Shown in pieces: positions 25,601 to 37,819 of a stretch of 64,000 bases of DNA. The number at the start of each line of letters is the position of its first letter. Position 1 is the first letter of the stretch. A model generated the notes under the pieces. The model ran no database searches. It had not been told where the DNA came from and saw nothing but the letters and a program-made list of their open reading frames with translations. The DNA is taken from positions 36,080,027-36,144,026 of the forward strand of contig CM049308.1 of the NCBI GenBank assembly GCA_026874595.1. The letters run 5' to 3'. This DNA is from Sipunculus nudus. Lineage: Eukaryota; Annelida; Sipuncula; Golfingiida; Sipunculidae. A program made the position numbers and the translations under genes.

Positions 25601-27484
25601 TAAGATTTACTCAGATCTCTCCTTTCAGCCCATAGTTCAGTGGTGTAAACTAGTTTTTGGTGCACATGTGAAAGGTGAGTGTATAAACTTTCACCATATG
25701 TTGTTTATAGACTGGTGTGATAAAGCAGAGCGTTTCCACAGGCGGTGTGTAAATGCTCAGAACCTGTACTGCAGCCTTACTATTTTGGCTCGCTTGTTAA
25801 GCTTTGTTTTGATGTGGACTGCCAGGCCAGGTACCAGCCCAGCCTAGAAGAAAGATTCATGTAGTCAGTCAAGGGCCGATCACTTGTCAACAGCATGGCC
25901 AGGCAGCCAAAAAAGAAGAAAATAACTAGTATGACTACTTGAGTTGAGCAGGCTAAGTGGCCGGGCTGGTTGGTCTGACTGGCTAACCAGACAGGCTCAA
26001 GGGTTTTATCTTAATGTACTCTGAAATTGGCCAGTTTTTCGTGACTTAGCTGTTCAGTGGGAATGTTCATTGCCTCAGGGGAAGCGTATTTTACCTGGTG
26101 AGTAAAGGGGCGGGGTGAACGAGAGGAGGAACATCAGACCCTCTACCCATGATGAGGGCACAACAACTGTATTTATCAATACTTAGCTGGTCTGAACATC
26201 ACCTGAAGTGTTTTAACCAATAAGAAAAAAATTCTTTTGGGAGCCAACTTGACTGTTTTATCTGCTTCTGCTAGAGATTTGTTGGTTGGGTAATAAAAGA
26301 AAGAAAAAGGAAATAAAATTCAGGGAAATTGATCAGCACACTCATTACAGTGAATCAGTTCACCTGGCCATACTGCTGTATCTTTGAATCAGTCCGGCAT
26401 TCCAAGCCCTGCCATGTTCCTCATCTTGTTGTTTGCAACCAGGGAATTTTCATTTTTTCCTGCCCAGCTAAAGTGACTCTTTTGTTTTAAATGGTTCTAC
26501 AGACTTCCAGTTGATAAAAAAAAAAACATCTTATATACAGATTATTGACAGCTTATTGAAAACAAATGAAGAGTTTTGTTTAAAGAAAGCTTTTATCAGC
26601 CTCTACCACTGTCATAGAAATTCAGATATCTTAAGTTAAATTGGCTCTTTAATACTGAAGAATAGTTAACTTAACTTTTTGTTCACTAATTTTGCATCCT
26701 TGGAAAGTCAGTTTATAATTTGTGCTATGTTCATTTTGGATGATCTTGCCATCATGATGCAGGGTCCATCAAGTTGTTCTGTGGTTTATCTGTCTACCTC
26801 CTCACAGTTTTTAGCATTCAGGGCATCCAGACTTCCATGAAATATACCACATGATCAGGTGAAAGCTAAACGTACTCCAGTATTGTGGCACCACATACAT
26901 TTCTTGTGATTTAAGTGGGAATTTTTTTCCTGAAAGTTCTTGTATATAACTTTTATGTGCAGTTACTAGCAGCCATCAGCATTTTCTGTGGTTTATGGAC
27001 ATTTTTTTTCATGTATTTTGCCTACCGGGTTATATCTTCAGTAATACCAAGTTGGATTTTCACAAATTTAACCTACATGTTTATTCGCACCATCACAAAC
27101 TGTATCTTTAAGACAGGTAGAGATGATTTTTTTGTTGCCTTTAAGTGTTCACAAAAATCCACATTAACATCACACATTAAATTAACAAGTGCAAGATGTA
27201 ATCATGACATAGTCGCCAGCGTTTGCCAAGAACTGTGACCTTGACCTTGGACCGATCATGGCCAAAAAGAATAGGCTTGGACAGTTACCGATTTTACACT
27301 TTTCCTGTAAGTTTCAGATCAATTGCTGCAAAACTGCGACCTGTACATTGTGGACAAACAGACCCACAAACAAACACACAAACTAACAAACAGACACAAC
27401 GATTAGCCTATAGTCGCCAGACCTATAGACCTGGCTACTATAATAAGATACTAAGCTATTACATCTTGTACAAACCAATACCAG

Positions 27485-28080
27485 TTTCAGCTCCGCTGAC
27501 TCTGAGACATCTGAACTATAGCAACGGTCCTTTGTCCATCATCATTGAGGCCCAGCTGTTGTCTGACCATTAACAAGGCACAACAAGTAACTGTTACACG
27601 TGGAATCTTTTTACTTGACATTCAGATGGTTGCTGGTGAAATCTTCTTGGAAATCAAAAATTAGATCATGGTGAGCTATATGTTGAGAGCTATAGCTTGG
27701 GAGGGAGAACATGAATTTGAGCAGTTTGACAGGCAAACCTTAGATTTCAAGGTTGCTGTATAAACTTTGTTTTGGATCATATATTGAAAAATTATATAAT
27801 AGCTGCCTATGAGGCTTGCATAACCCAGCAGTTTTTCATTCAGCTCTGCTGACTTTCAGTCAGGCTCAGGTATAGTAATAGGACTACTTTGTGGTCCTTC
27901 CATCTGGCTGTCTGTCTGTCAATCCATCAACAAGGCATTTTACAACTTAACTGTCAGAATTAGAAATTTCTTGCCTCAAATATAGACAGGCTTTGATGAA
28001 ATCTCCCTGGAAACCTAAAACTCAGGTTTTTGGTACTGACAAATAATAGCATTAGTGCCACTTCCTGAGCAGTAGATTCA
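27485..28080 (+). mobile_element. degenerate family 2-related fragments
   Basis: Two 5'-end-like sequences occur: CAGCTCCGCTGACT...ACATCTGAACTATAG (27488) and CAGCTCTGCTGACTTTCAG...CAGGCTCAGGTATAG (27840). Each is followed by GGTCCTT and a TCCATC or CTGTCTGTC run, as at the 5' end of family 2. No intact 3' terminus was found. Confidence 0.45.
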
Positions 28081-28456
28081 TATGAGTTGCCACACAAATT
28101 GGTATACTTTCTTAAATGAGACAAGCAAATGAAAGTCATGTAAGAATATCAGGAAAGCAATCATACATTTGTGTTTGACTATAAAATTGAAGGTATGTCC
28201 ATTAAACAGACATATATTCCTGTACATTGTAATCCTGTAAAGTGTAAATTTTAACAAGATTAGACAAAGAAGAGGTTTAAGAATATGACTTGTGATCTGA
28301 GATTTCAGTACACATGCCCCTTTGAACACAAAATCACACAGAAGCATCAATTTTCCAATAACTGATGTGCTGCTTGCCATGAAATTTTCTATGCATGTTG
28401 ATCTTAGTAAGCTTTATCCAATTGATAATATAATACTAGTCGTGCCACATTTTTTT

Positions 28457-30354
28457 AGCGAACCTGTGAGCTTATGCGATGGCGCAGCGTCGTCCGTCCG
28501 CCATCCAGGGCTGGCTTTCTGCCGTCCATGGCTGTAAGTCGAAAACCCTTGGAGCTAGCAGCTCCAAATTACATGTAAGAATTAGTCACATGTGAAACTT
28601 GGTGCCCTGGAGCTTATTTTTGGGTATCTGCATTAATTTAGATTTTATAGAGAAAAAGCTAAAAAAAGCTTAAAAAATCTTCTTCTTCGAAACTGTTCAG
28701 CCAAATTGTCCAACATTTCACAGAAATGATCCCTGGAACAATCTCTCTCAAGTTTGTTCGAATGGTTCCAGTTCGGAGATTTTTTGCCGAGTTACAGGAG
28801 GTTGAACTTAGTCATCTGTCCAAAAAAGCACACTAAAATTAAAATCTCAGAAACAGCTAGAGCTATAATCACCAAATTTTATACCAATGTTTGTCACATA
28901 TGTCATATCTGAAATTGAGGTATTGGTGGTGCCACCTACATTGATGTGTTTTTTACAAGCGAAAATGTAATTTTAAACTCTTCTAGCTTATACACTGAAA
29001 CTGTTGATGAAACTGTTAAGCTGATTGGTTTAAACTTTACAAGAATTATTCTATGGTAGGGTTCTGCCAGTTTTATAAGAATAGATTGGGTAAATACAGT
29101 TTTAAAAAAGCATTGTAGCCAATGGAAAAAGGCTTTCTGTATTTGAAAACAGCTTTGACAATATGCTGAGTTTCAGCAGCCAAGTCAAGAGGTCATTCAG
29201 TACAAACAGGTGGGGTCCAGACATCACCATGGCAACTGACCTGCCTCGGGGGGGGGGGGGGGGGTGTCTAGACAATGTGTCTAGACACAGCGTCTAGATG
29301 TCTGAACACAATGTTTAGATGCAGAATTCCCAGATTATTGGAACTATATCTTTCAACTGTTTGAAAAAACTTGGTTTGCATTTTAAGCGAATCGGGTTTA
29401 TCATCAGGTCACATGTGAACTGCTGCACCCTCATTTTTTGTTGACCTCTGGCCTTTCCTTGCTGCCCAGCGTCCATTTGTGTGTCTGTTTCCACACATAA
29501 ATCCGCATATCTCGGGAACCGTTTGACTGATCAGGCTAAAAATTTTGCACAAATGTAGCCCTTTGATAGCTTTATATAACATACACTAAAAATGGTGGTG
29601 CCACCTGCAATCATTAATGCACAGCACCCATCTGTTCATCTGCCTTAGGATAAAATCACTCATATCGTAGCAGTGGTTTAACTTATCCATCTGAAATTTT
29701 GCAGGTTTATACATCCTGGACAGGTTATTTGATTTTATGACAGGTGGCGCCACCTACATTCACGTTTACTCTGCAGACATCCAAGCTCATATCTCGGGAA
29801 CCGTTTGACGGATTTGGCCAAAATTTTGCATGTGTATAGATCTCACATAGCTCTTCATCATAGGCAAAACTGGTGGCACCACCTGCCACCACTTATGCAC
29901 AGCATCCATCTGTTCATCTGCCTTGGGATAAAATCACTCATATCTCAGCAGTGGTTTGACTGATCCACCTGAAATTTTGCAGGTTTATACATCCTGGACA
30001 ATTTTCTCGATTTTATGACAGGTGGCACCACCTACATTCACGTTTAAGCTGCAGACATCCATGCTAATATACAACACACCTCACTCTATTCCCCTTGCCA
30101 CTTAATCCATGCCTCACTTCACCCGTCCCAATCTGTTTCTGCGGATACACATAGTCGCTTGTTGACTACCCATATACTCTAGTTTTAAAATGTCCTAGTC
30201 TGAAACTTGCAGGTCCGAAATGTCCATTTTGCTTAAATCATAATGACTAAGGTAGATATGCAGGACTTAAAAGGATCAATATTAAATTTTAAAAATAAAC
30301 CTCCATGCACACTCCCAAAATTTGCACAGGTTCGCATTAGGCCTGTAGGCCTTG
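28457..30354 (+). mobile_element. family 3 element, long copy (1.9 kb)
   Basis: The same termini as the 20.5-kb copy: GCGAACCTGTG (28458-28468), CACAGGTTCGC (30325-30335), hairpin AGGCCT-GT-AGGCCT (30339-30352) and CTTG (30351-30354) before TT. About 830 extra bases lie between about 28609 and 29440 with no equivalent in the short copy. They contain a 17-G run (29248-29264) and several GTCTAGAC-type words. Confidence 0.85.
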
Positions 30355-31659
30355 TTTTATGTGTATATATGATTATATTGAGACAAACAAGTATCAGCCA
30401 TATCATACCTTGAACTATTTAATCATGTCTTTACCAGACATATGTATTTCATTGTCATTGAATGAAGATTGAACAAAATTGACACACATTCTTTTAAAAC
30501 GTGACTAAAAATGTTAGCCCATGATGTCAGCTGAGCTTCATGATCCATTGGTCACACCATTAAATTTCAACAGTTATATTTTTATTTTGTCTGTATAGAC
30601 ATAGACAGTTAAACTGTTTTATCCACAAATGTTAACATTCTCAGATTAATGGTATGCTTGTCACAATGAGAGACTGTGAAGTTGCCAGGCTGTTGAATCC
30701 AGCATTGGAAGACCTTTACAGGACCGAGAACTTCACCTCAGCAGGTACTACAGCAGGATTGACCCAGCCATGAGGCCCTTTGTGCCATCCCGTTACAAAT
30801 TAGCTGCGTTAACTGTGGGAGGACCACCTGAGTGATGTTGTGTTTTAGTATGCTGCAGGCTTCTCCACTCAACACTCCTCAATGGACTAATCAATGTAAA
30901 CCTCATTATAGCCATAGTTTTTTGGCTCACTATCACCTGCATTTTGTAAGTTGTGAGTAGAAACCTGCAGACCAGAGTAGTACTGCACCACTTCTTTACG
31001 CCAGAAAGGTCAAGAGTAATCACGTTGGCCTAAATACCTGACAGCCATGTCAGTAAGATGCTCTCACGGCACTACCACCAGCAAGGTGTAGTGCAGATTT
31101 TCTTGGGTTAATTTTTTAATCCAAATGAATTTATATTTAAGGATGTTTTTCTACAGGTTTTGGTGCTCACCCAGGAAACAGATAAATAATAAACTTCAAA
31201 AGGAATAGCTGGGCATCCCCACAACCTCCTTTTCTTATGTCTTTCAGAAGAATTCATTAACAACAGGTTTGATTTCTTTATGACATATTCTGTGGAGTGA
31301 ACTAGAAAATCCCTTTCAAGTCATCGGCTCTGCTCGATTCTTCATCCTTGACCTCCATAGACCGGTAGTTCTGACCTTAATAGTTCTATCTGCATGTGAT
31401 GTTTTGTCTTCCCAGTCACCACACCCATAAAATGGTGCTGTTTGCAAGTAAAATTTTATTCTGCACTGATTCTACAGCTCTCTTCATTTGGAAGTTGTAA
31501 TCAAGTGAGAGATCATATTAAATTTAAACCCAGTGATCTGACTTTACACATTTTGTACTGGTTTGAATGAGGTCGTCAAAGAATATAAATGATGAAGATT
31601 ATACTTGCCCATTTCGCACTCTATCTAAGAAACACATCTTGTATACAGCATATTTATTG

Positions 31660-31660
<1 letters not shown>

Positions 31661-31727
<67 letters not shown>
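31661..31727. repeat. (TA)n microsatellite
   Basis: Uninterrupted TA dinucleotides over about 67 bases. Confidence 0.97.
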
Positions 31728-31731
<4 letters not shown>

Positions 31732-32774
31732 GATAATTGTATTTTAATGATATAATAATATTCAAATGAAATATAATAAAAAATGAAATAATTATAACAG
31801 AAGATTAATCATAAGAAGAATGATAATAAGTTTGTATTTTTATTTAACTAACAGTGGTAGTCATTGAAGGAATAATAGGCTGTTAGTCCTTTGTAATGTC
31901 AATGCAATTTGGAAAATGAATGATGATGTAAGGATTAAGAAATTTTACTTTGAACAATAAATAATAGATGGTTCTCAGTGCCTGATCAGATCACAGCAAA
32001 GTTCCATAGTCTAGACTGGAGCAGGAGCTGGCACAGTTTTTTACCAAGGTCCTAGAACGAGAAAGAAAGAAAGTAGGTGAAGGACCTGTTGGATGTGATT
32101 GATTGGCTGCTTAGCAGGGCTCTGCCAGGGAGAGCTGTGACATTGGTGCAGTGACCCAGCTTAATGCCCGCAGCCAAAGACAATGACTGCTTGTAGAGTG
32201 TCCTGGCGGGCTTAGGCTGCAAAAAGAGTGAATGAAAAAGGACTTTTAATGTCCACATCCTGTCACAGTGATCATCTTTTAACATAGGATTAACCCAGTT
32301 ACTTACGTTTACCAATCAGCTACATTCCTTTTTCCTTCTCCATTACTTTTTTTTTCTTTTCAAGGAAGTCTGGACATAGTATTATCTAGAGGTAAATTGC
32401 AGTAATATTTCCTCATTGTATTTGCCTCTGAGTGAACGAAGTGAATTATAGTGATGATTATGACTTATACTGTTGCTTATTGCAGAATGTCAATTATTGA
32501 TTCATCTTAGGCATCCTCGAATTGTGGCAGCAGCGCTTTTTAGTGCAACTCTGCATGGCCCAGTTTGCAACTATGAGATCATTATAGCACGACACTTACT
32601 GATATGATTAACAACATGCACATACTAAGCGTTTCAAACCGTAAGGCTGGCCTTCCATTGGCATGGGATGTTTATTGAGCAGGGATATCCAGTTTCCATT
32701 TATGCAGTTTTAATCTTGAATTGTTCACTTACATACATAGGTATGCTACCCATACTCTAAATAAAAATTGAATG

Positions 32775-32797
32775 CATACATACATACATACATACAT

Positions 32798-32829
<32 letters not shown>
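32775..32829. repeat. (CATA)n followed by (TA)n microsatellite
   Basis: About six CATA units to 32797, then GGA and about fifteen TA units. Confidence 0.95.
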
Positions 32830-32832
<3 letters not shown>

Positions 32833-34038
32833 ACAATAATATCTGCTCTATTGCGAACGTCACCGCTGCTGGAAGGTTCTCTGGGCTGATCTGGGTTTGG
32901 AAAGCTGATGCAAAGAAAAGTCTAGCAAATTATTTTCCTTGCATGATTATGAACAAGACCCATAGAAATTTTTGTATGCACAGTTTTTCCGTGCATTGGT
33001 TTAAACCACAGGAAACAGGACCAGTTGAAGGCTGCAGTGATAAAACACTACAGCAGATGTGGCACTAATGAAGCACCATCAGAACATTACGGTCAACATG
33101 CACCTTTTTCCAGGGTAAACAGCAGGTAGATTTTTTGTCTACCAATCATTGTCACTTCACTTCTAATTTTATATGATGAGGGAAGGATTGAGAATTAAGA
33201 GCAGTATGAATGATTTCATTTCTCCCAAGGATAAGTGTGAAGATTTTTGATATATGGGTCTTGGGTTTGTGTCCCCTTCTGACCGCTGTTTGAGCTAAGA
33301 CTCTAAGCTAGTCTTCAGCACAAGGGTGCTCTCTCCCACCAAGGAGTGAATGGGTACTGGTCATGGGGGGCAAGAAAATGTATAACAAATAACCTTCTAG
33401 CACCTACTATGGCTGCATAGGCTAAATGCTTCCCAGATAGCCAAGAAAAACTACAAGAAGGAACAGACCTGAAAGACTGAACAGACCAAAAGAGTAATGT
33501 TGAATGAGACAGACCGAGTGCTGATATCAGACTACAATGACACCTCTCCTTTACCTTTACAAATGGGAATCCTCATTCTTTCTTGGACATGAAGAGTTGG
33601 CATGAAATTATTCCTGTTCACCCAAGATGAACAGGAACTTCAGGGTATCCCTATACAAATAGGGTATTCTCATTATTCCCAGGAAATATTTGAATTATAA
33701 AAAATATTCTTGGGGGTTGGGGAAGGAAATGTGGATTCTAAATATATCTTGGAACAGAGATGTTCTTTTCATAAAATTGTAAACATTTCTGTCTGAATCA
33801 AATCTTAATCTCTCCTTCCAGCCTCAAGCCTCATATTATTCTGATATTGAGGATAGCAGTCAAGGGCAATCTATGGTTCAGCTTTTGGCTCAAGATAAGC
33901 TGGATGAAGTTTCTTTTTAAATTATATTTCCAGATAAGATAAAGTTTAGTTAAAAATATATTAAAAATGGATCATGCTTTAAGTTAACTTTAAATTTAAG
34001 TGAAAATGAATTTTAACTGTATTTGGTCTAGAATAGAT

Positions 34039-34044
34039 GTATAT

Positions 34045-34096
<52 letters not shown>

Positions 34097-34101
34097 ATAT
34101 A
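34039..34101. repeat. (TA)n microsatellite, interrupted
   Basis: TA runs with two short slips (AATA and ATTA) that break perfect alternation. Confidence 0.95.
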
Positions 34102-34951
34102 CATTTACCGTATACATACAAATAGATAGGTATATGAATTATGATAGATAGATATGTCAATCCTAATTGGACTTTTAAAAAAAAGATGATGTAATAGGGT
34201 TTTATTCGGTTCATGGTCTGTGGTTCCTGATTTATGTGCTAGAGAAGTCATAAAACAGTAATGTCTCGGGAGTAGTTTGTTGTTCCATGTCATGTCTGTC
34301 AGCTGAGACTAGGCTATCTGAGCAACTAGGCAGCAGTGAATGACTTCCAGGTCATGTCTCTTAGATCAATATCTGTATAGTGTTTAACAAAAGGATCTCA
34401 TCTCGTCTTTCTGAGGCTGATGACTGAAATTTGGATACCTCAAGGATCAGGTCAGCAGGGGTCGTGATTATTTACATTATTGTGAACGTGATCAGATGTA
34501 ACCAGCACAGTCCACCCAAGACCAAGCCTGTATTGAGCTCCTGGCAATGCATTAGTCTTAATCAGAGTGTGTATGGAAGACAGACCATATCAGTGCTAGT
34601 GGTACAGGTTAATCAGACATACCATGTGACCATGAGCATAATCTGAACAATTACAGAAGAGAGGACATCTTTCTTATTATTTATATTATTAAACCAGCTT
34701 TGGCTTCGCTGATGGCCCATGCACTGATTGAAAGGAAGGTCGAGTTTGTTTAACATGTGACCTGGAGGTTGGCTCCACTGCAGTGTTTCTCTCAGGTGAC
34801 ATTTGGTACCTGCACCCTACTAATGTATGACAGGAGTGTGGGGAAGAGAGAAGAGGCGGAAAAACTGATTAGGTAATGCTGGCAGTGTGCCAGAGAGGCA
34901 AGGTATCTCACAGCCCGCCTCCCTATTGCTGTGCTGCAGGCAGTGAGCGCT

Positions 34952-34962
34952 GCTTAAATACC
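34952..34962 (+). promoter_or_regulatory. TATA-like box upstream of candidate first exon
   Basis: The sequence GCTTAAATACC lies about 70 bases before the candidate start codon at 35026, a spacing that would leave a 5' leader of roughly 40 bases. Such motifs are common by chance in AT-rich DNA, so it only matters if the candidate exon is real. Confidence 0.15.
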
Positions 34963-35025
34963 TGCCAGCTCTTACCAAAGACAGACTACAAGGCTGAGTG
35001 TCACTGTAAAGCTTACTGTGACACC

Positions 35026-35149
35026 ATGGAGATTGACATCGCTAGGGGGATTTTTAGGACCCATTGTTACAAAGATTCAGAGATTGAAGTGCCATGGCAT
35101 CTGTACAGAGGAGGGTACTATTCGGCAACTTCTGGTGTTTTTCTCCACG
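35026..35149 (+). CDS. candidate first coding exon of the TRERF1-like gene
   Basis: An ATG at 35026 in strong context (ACACCATGG) opens 41 codons (MEIDIARGIFRTHCYKDSEI at the start) ending at a GTAGGT donor at 35150 in phase 1. The acceptor before 48755 also needs phase 1, so joining the two would read through as ...FLH-G-QEEER and keep the frame of the zinc-finger exons. A TATA-like TTAAATA lies about 75 bases upstream of the ATG. The segment is less AT-rich than its surroundings. This is inference from phase and context only: no recognisable domain is present, and a 13.6 kb first intron would be implied. It could equally be a chance open frame. Confidence 0.3.
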
Positions 35150-35841
35150 GTAGGTGACCAGATGTTGCTTTGGCTATCTGTGTGGATGTAGTTACACAAG
35201 TCTTGGATTGATTGTATGTGTAATTTACAGGCTATCAGCATAGCCCTATCATACTGTGTAGGTAGCAGTAGCTGCGCTGTGTTTACCCCCTGCTGTGTCA
35301 ACTATAAGCATCTAACTATTGATTACTGCTGTTATTTATGTTTATTCTTCAGCTTTCTCTGACATACATAAGACCTCCCATCTGGTTTTAACACAAGTCT
35401 TTATGGGGATTAAAAAATCCTCACACCTGGATATGTAGTAATATATATTACAATTTAAAGCTGAACATTATTTATTTTACATGGATCATACAAAATAGTT
35501 CTAATGCTAGGCATTTTCCATGGCTCAGATAGTGATGTTTGATAGTTCGAAGCGGAGGACACAGAGAAACACACCAGCCTTTGACAGGCTGCTACAACCC
35601 ACTTGTAGCCTGGTATGGTCATATTGGCCGCCGTTGATATTGGCCACCAGCCTCAAATGACTATGTTGGTGATTTCGGCCACTAGCTCAAGTGAGCCACA
35701 GACCAGCACTGATGCTGTCTTGTCAACTGTTTCGGCCGCTGGGCCTTTCATCATGAAGTGCATATAAGCCTGTCAGTTAAAACTGAGTATTTTTGGCTTC
35801 ATTTGGGGCTCCGTTTGCCTTTAGCTGGATATAAAAGAACT

Positions 35842-35864
35842 GGGGGGGGGGGGGGGGGGGGGGG
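35842..35864. repeat. poly-G run (23 bases)
   Basis: The longest G homopolymer of the window, equal in length to the C run at 2387-2409. No element border was recognised here. Confidence 0.95.
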
Positions 35865-36409
35865 ACTTTTCATTATAATTTTAAGAAACTTTCATCTAAC
35901 TTGGAATTTTCAGTCCTGCTAGTATTTAACTTCTGTTTCTGCCAATTCTGTAGACTAATTTTTCACAGGTACCACTTTTAAATATTATGTTTATAACTTA
36001 CACATATATTCAAAACTCCACCTCACACATGTCTGCACACTCCCTCAAACAGAAACAAATAGGCAATACACCGCCCTTTATACACATTAGATAAAATTAA
36101 TTATAATAAAAAAAAATCATGTATGGTGGCGTTATCTGCTGTCCTAAAAATGTATCACAGTATCTGAAAAAACAGCATCATATCTTGCTAAAATCTGAGA
36201 GAAACTATATGCATCTAAAAAATGAACAGTACATGTCCCTCAGTAAAATATAGGGAAAACTATAAACAATTAACTACTAAGGCTTATGCACTTAGTGATG
36301 ACGGGCCTGGCAGCCGAAATGGTGCTCTCCGGTTCACACCTGGGCCGATATGGTTGACTAAGTTATGTTCAAAGTTTAGTTCAAAGTTATGACTATATTT
36401 CAGTCACAG

Positions 36410-36822
36410 GCTTTTGTGGCTCAGGGGAAGAGCGCAGGACTCAAAACTGGGAGATTGTGAGTTCGAATCTCAGCCAAAGCGGTGAGATTTTTCACACGTG
36501 GCCCCACCCAGGGTGAGCGCTCTGCAGGCTCAATGGGGAGACTGTGCCCATCAGTCGTGTTTCATTCACTAACAAGTGTGCCTTTTTGGGGTTCCTCAGT
36601 GTTATGACCCAGTAATGGGGATGACACACACCCAGGGCCTACAGGAGTGATATACCAAACCAGGTTAACACCAGGAAAAATTTGATATAAGCCCCTGTCA
36701 CGTAGTCTAAAACTGGAATGGAACTCTGCAGATGTACATAGACTTGGTTAGGCAAAGCATTATAAAATGGAGGCGGTTACTTCCACCAAAAAAATCTTTA
36801 TAAAAACAAAACTAAAAAAAAC
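36410..36822 (+). mobile_element. tRNA-derived SINE
   Basis: The head resembles a tRNA gene: A box TGGCTCAGGGG (36417-36427), B box GAGTTCGAATC (36459-36469), a perfect 4-bp D stem (GCTC/GAGC) and a near-complete acceptor stem (GCTTTTG with CCAAAGC, one mismatch). The anticodon stem does not pair well, so this is not a functional tRNA. A body of about 300 unrelated bases follows and the element closes with an A-rich tail (AAAAACAAAACTAAAAAAAA). It would have been transcribed by RNA polymerase III and moved by a LINE; none is seen nearby. Confidence 0.7.
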
Positions 36823-37499
36823 ATTAGTTAAGTTATTCCAATTCAAACCTCTTTTCTTACCCAGTGCTTTGTCTTACCTGTTTTCTTTCCAGATATGTAG
36901 CAAGGTGTGTTTTTCAGCAGGCTCATCAAAATAATTTAGAATTTGACATGTAAACATTTGCTGTTCAGGTGAAAAATCTAACATAGATTGTACTTTTAGT
37001 CAGAACTTGCTTGCCAGGTGATATGGTACATTATTTGTATTTAAATTCAATATGGAAACCTTAGGCTGATGGAGAATAATAATTTATCTAAATACTGCTG
37101 GTGCTTGGTCATATTTAATGTGTCATTTTACCCTGACACAGAGTCAATATTCCCAACATAGAGAAATGTGGAATGGTGTAACTTGAGATCAGACCAGGTA
37201 TAATGAAAGGTCTCTGTACCTGTTGTCTGGCCATCTATTAGCAGTGCATGTTTTGATTCTTCATTTCCTAGAATATTATGATTTGTATTTAGACTCATGT
37301 ATGTAAGAGCACTGTTACTCAGATTAAATTGCTGCAGTCCACTAACTGAATAAAAAAAAATTTAAATATTGAAATGAGTCTTAGCTTTTCAAAGAAATAC
37401 CAAAAGAATCACCTTTGGTGCTAACACTCAGTAATAAAAGGTGAAGATGGAATATTCATAGATGACTAAACCATTTTAAAATTCTGTCAGGTTTTTTTC
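36823..37499. other. AT-rich non-coding DNA
   Basis: No gene, repeat or regulatory signal recognised. Confidence 0.5.
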
Positions 37500-37819
37500 A
37501 TTTCAGTACAACTTTCCTTAATTTTATCCGATTTCATTCGAATATGGGTCAGTGATTGCTCTCATGCATACCTAGGTTGGAATTGGTTTTGGAGTGTCTT
37601 TCTGAAAAATAATTCTCTCAAGCTTAAAAACAAAGTTATCAAATTTTGGTCAAATTTCTCAATGTGTTTTAGTTTTTATGTTCGCAGATGTCAGATTTAA
37701 CTTTTCATGTGCCCTCAAGATTTTCTCCACACAACATAATTTTGGTTGCTTATCAAGCATGAAAGACATCAAGAGCCCAAAGGGGGGGGGGGGGGACATT
37801 AATTCCACGAATTTGCTTG
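37500..37819 (+). mobile_element. family 5 element, 5'-truncated copy with 3' terminus
   Basis: Shares about 170 bases with 49150-49316 (ATCCGATTTCATTC, GGGTCAGTGATTGCTCTCAT, TCTGAAAAATAATTCTCTC, TTCTCAATGTGTTTTAG). Its 3' end shows a G run ending GGGGGACAT (to 37799), the hairpin AATTC-CAC-GAATT (37801-37813) and CTTG (37816-37819) before TT. The GGGGGACAT is the inverse of the GTCCCC start of the other copy. Confidence 0.7.

Larger units (their letters stand above)
21618..28456. other. non-coding region, mostly unrecognised
   Basis: No gene supported. It contains TA microsatellites at 22539-22613, a stretch at 24430-24850 with repeated TGCATATGCA-like words and one TATAAAAG (about 24498), a probable old dispersed repeat around 27220-27440 ending in an AAACAGAC-type run, and degenerate family 2 relatives from 27485. 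Confidence 0.5.
30355..34860. other. non-coding region rich in TA microsatellites
   Basis: No gene supported. A family 2-like 3' end remnant (CAGCTGAGCTTCATGATCC) is at about 30526. The open frames made of Tyr/Ile repeats here are just (TA)n translated. Confidence 0.5.

Noticed and set aside
30640-30730. A possible exon after TTCTCAG with ATGAGAGACTGTGAAGTTGC and a CAG/GTACTA donor
   Set aside because: Short, with no domain or conserved wording, and with a weak donor; nothing links it to the gene beyond a possible phase match.
31567-34214. Open frames made of Tyr-Ile repeats
   Set aside because: Direct translation of (TA)n microsatellites.
36410-36482. A functional tRNA gene
   Set aside because: The A and B boxes are good but the anticodon stem has several mismatches and an A-tailed body follows, so a SINE is the better reading.
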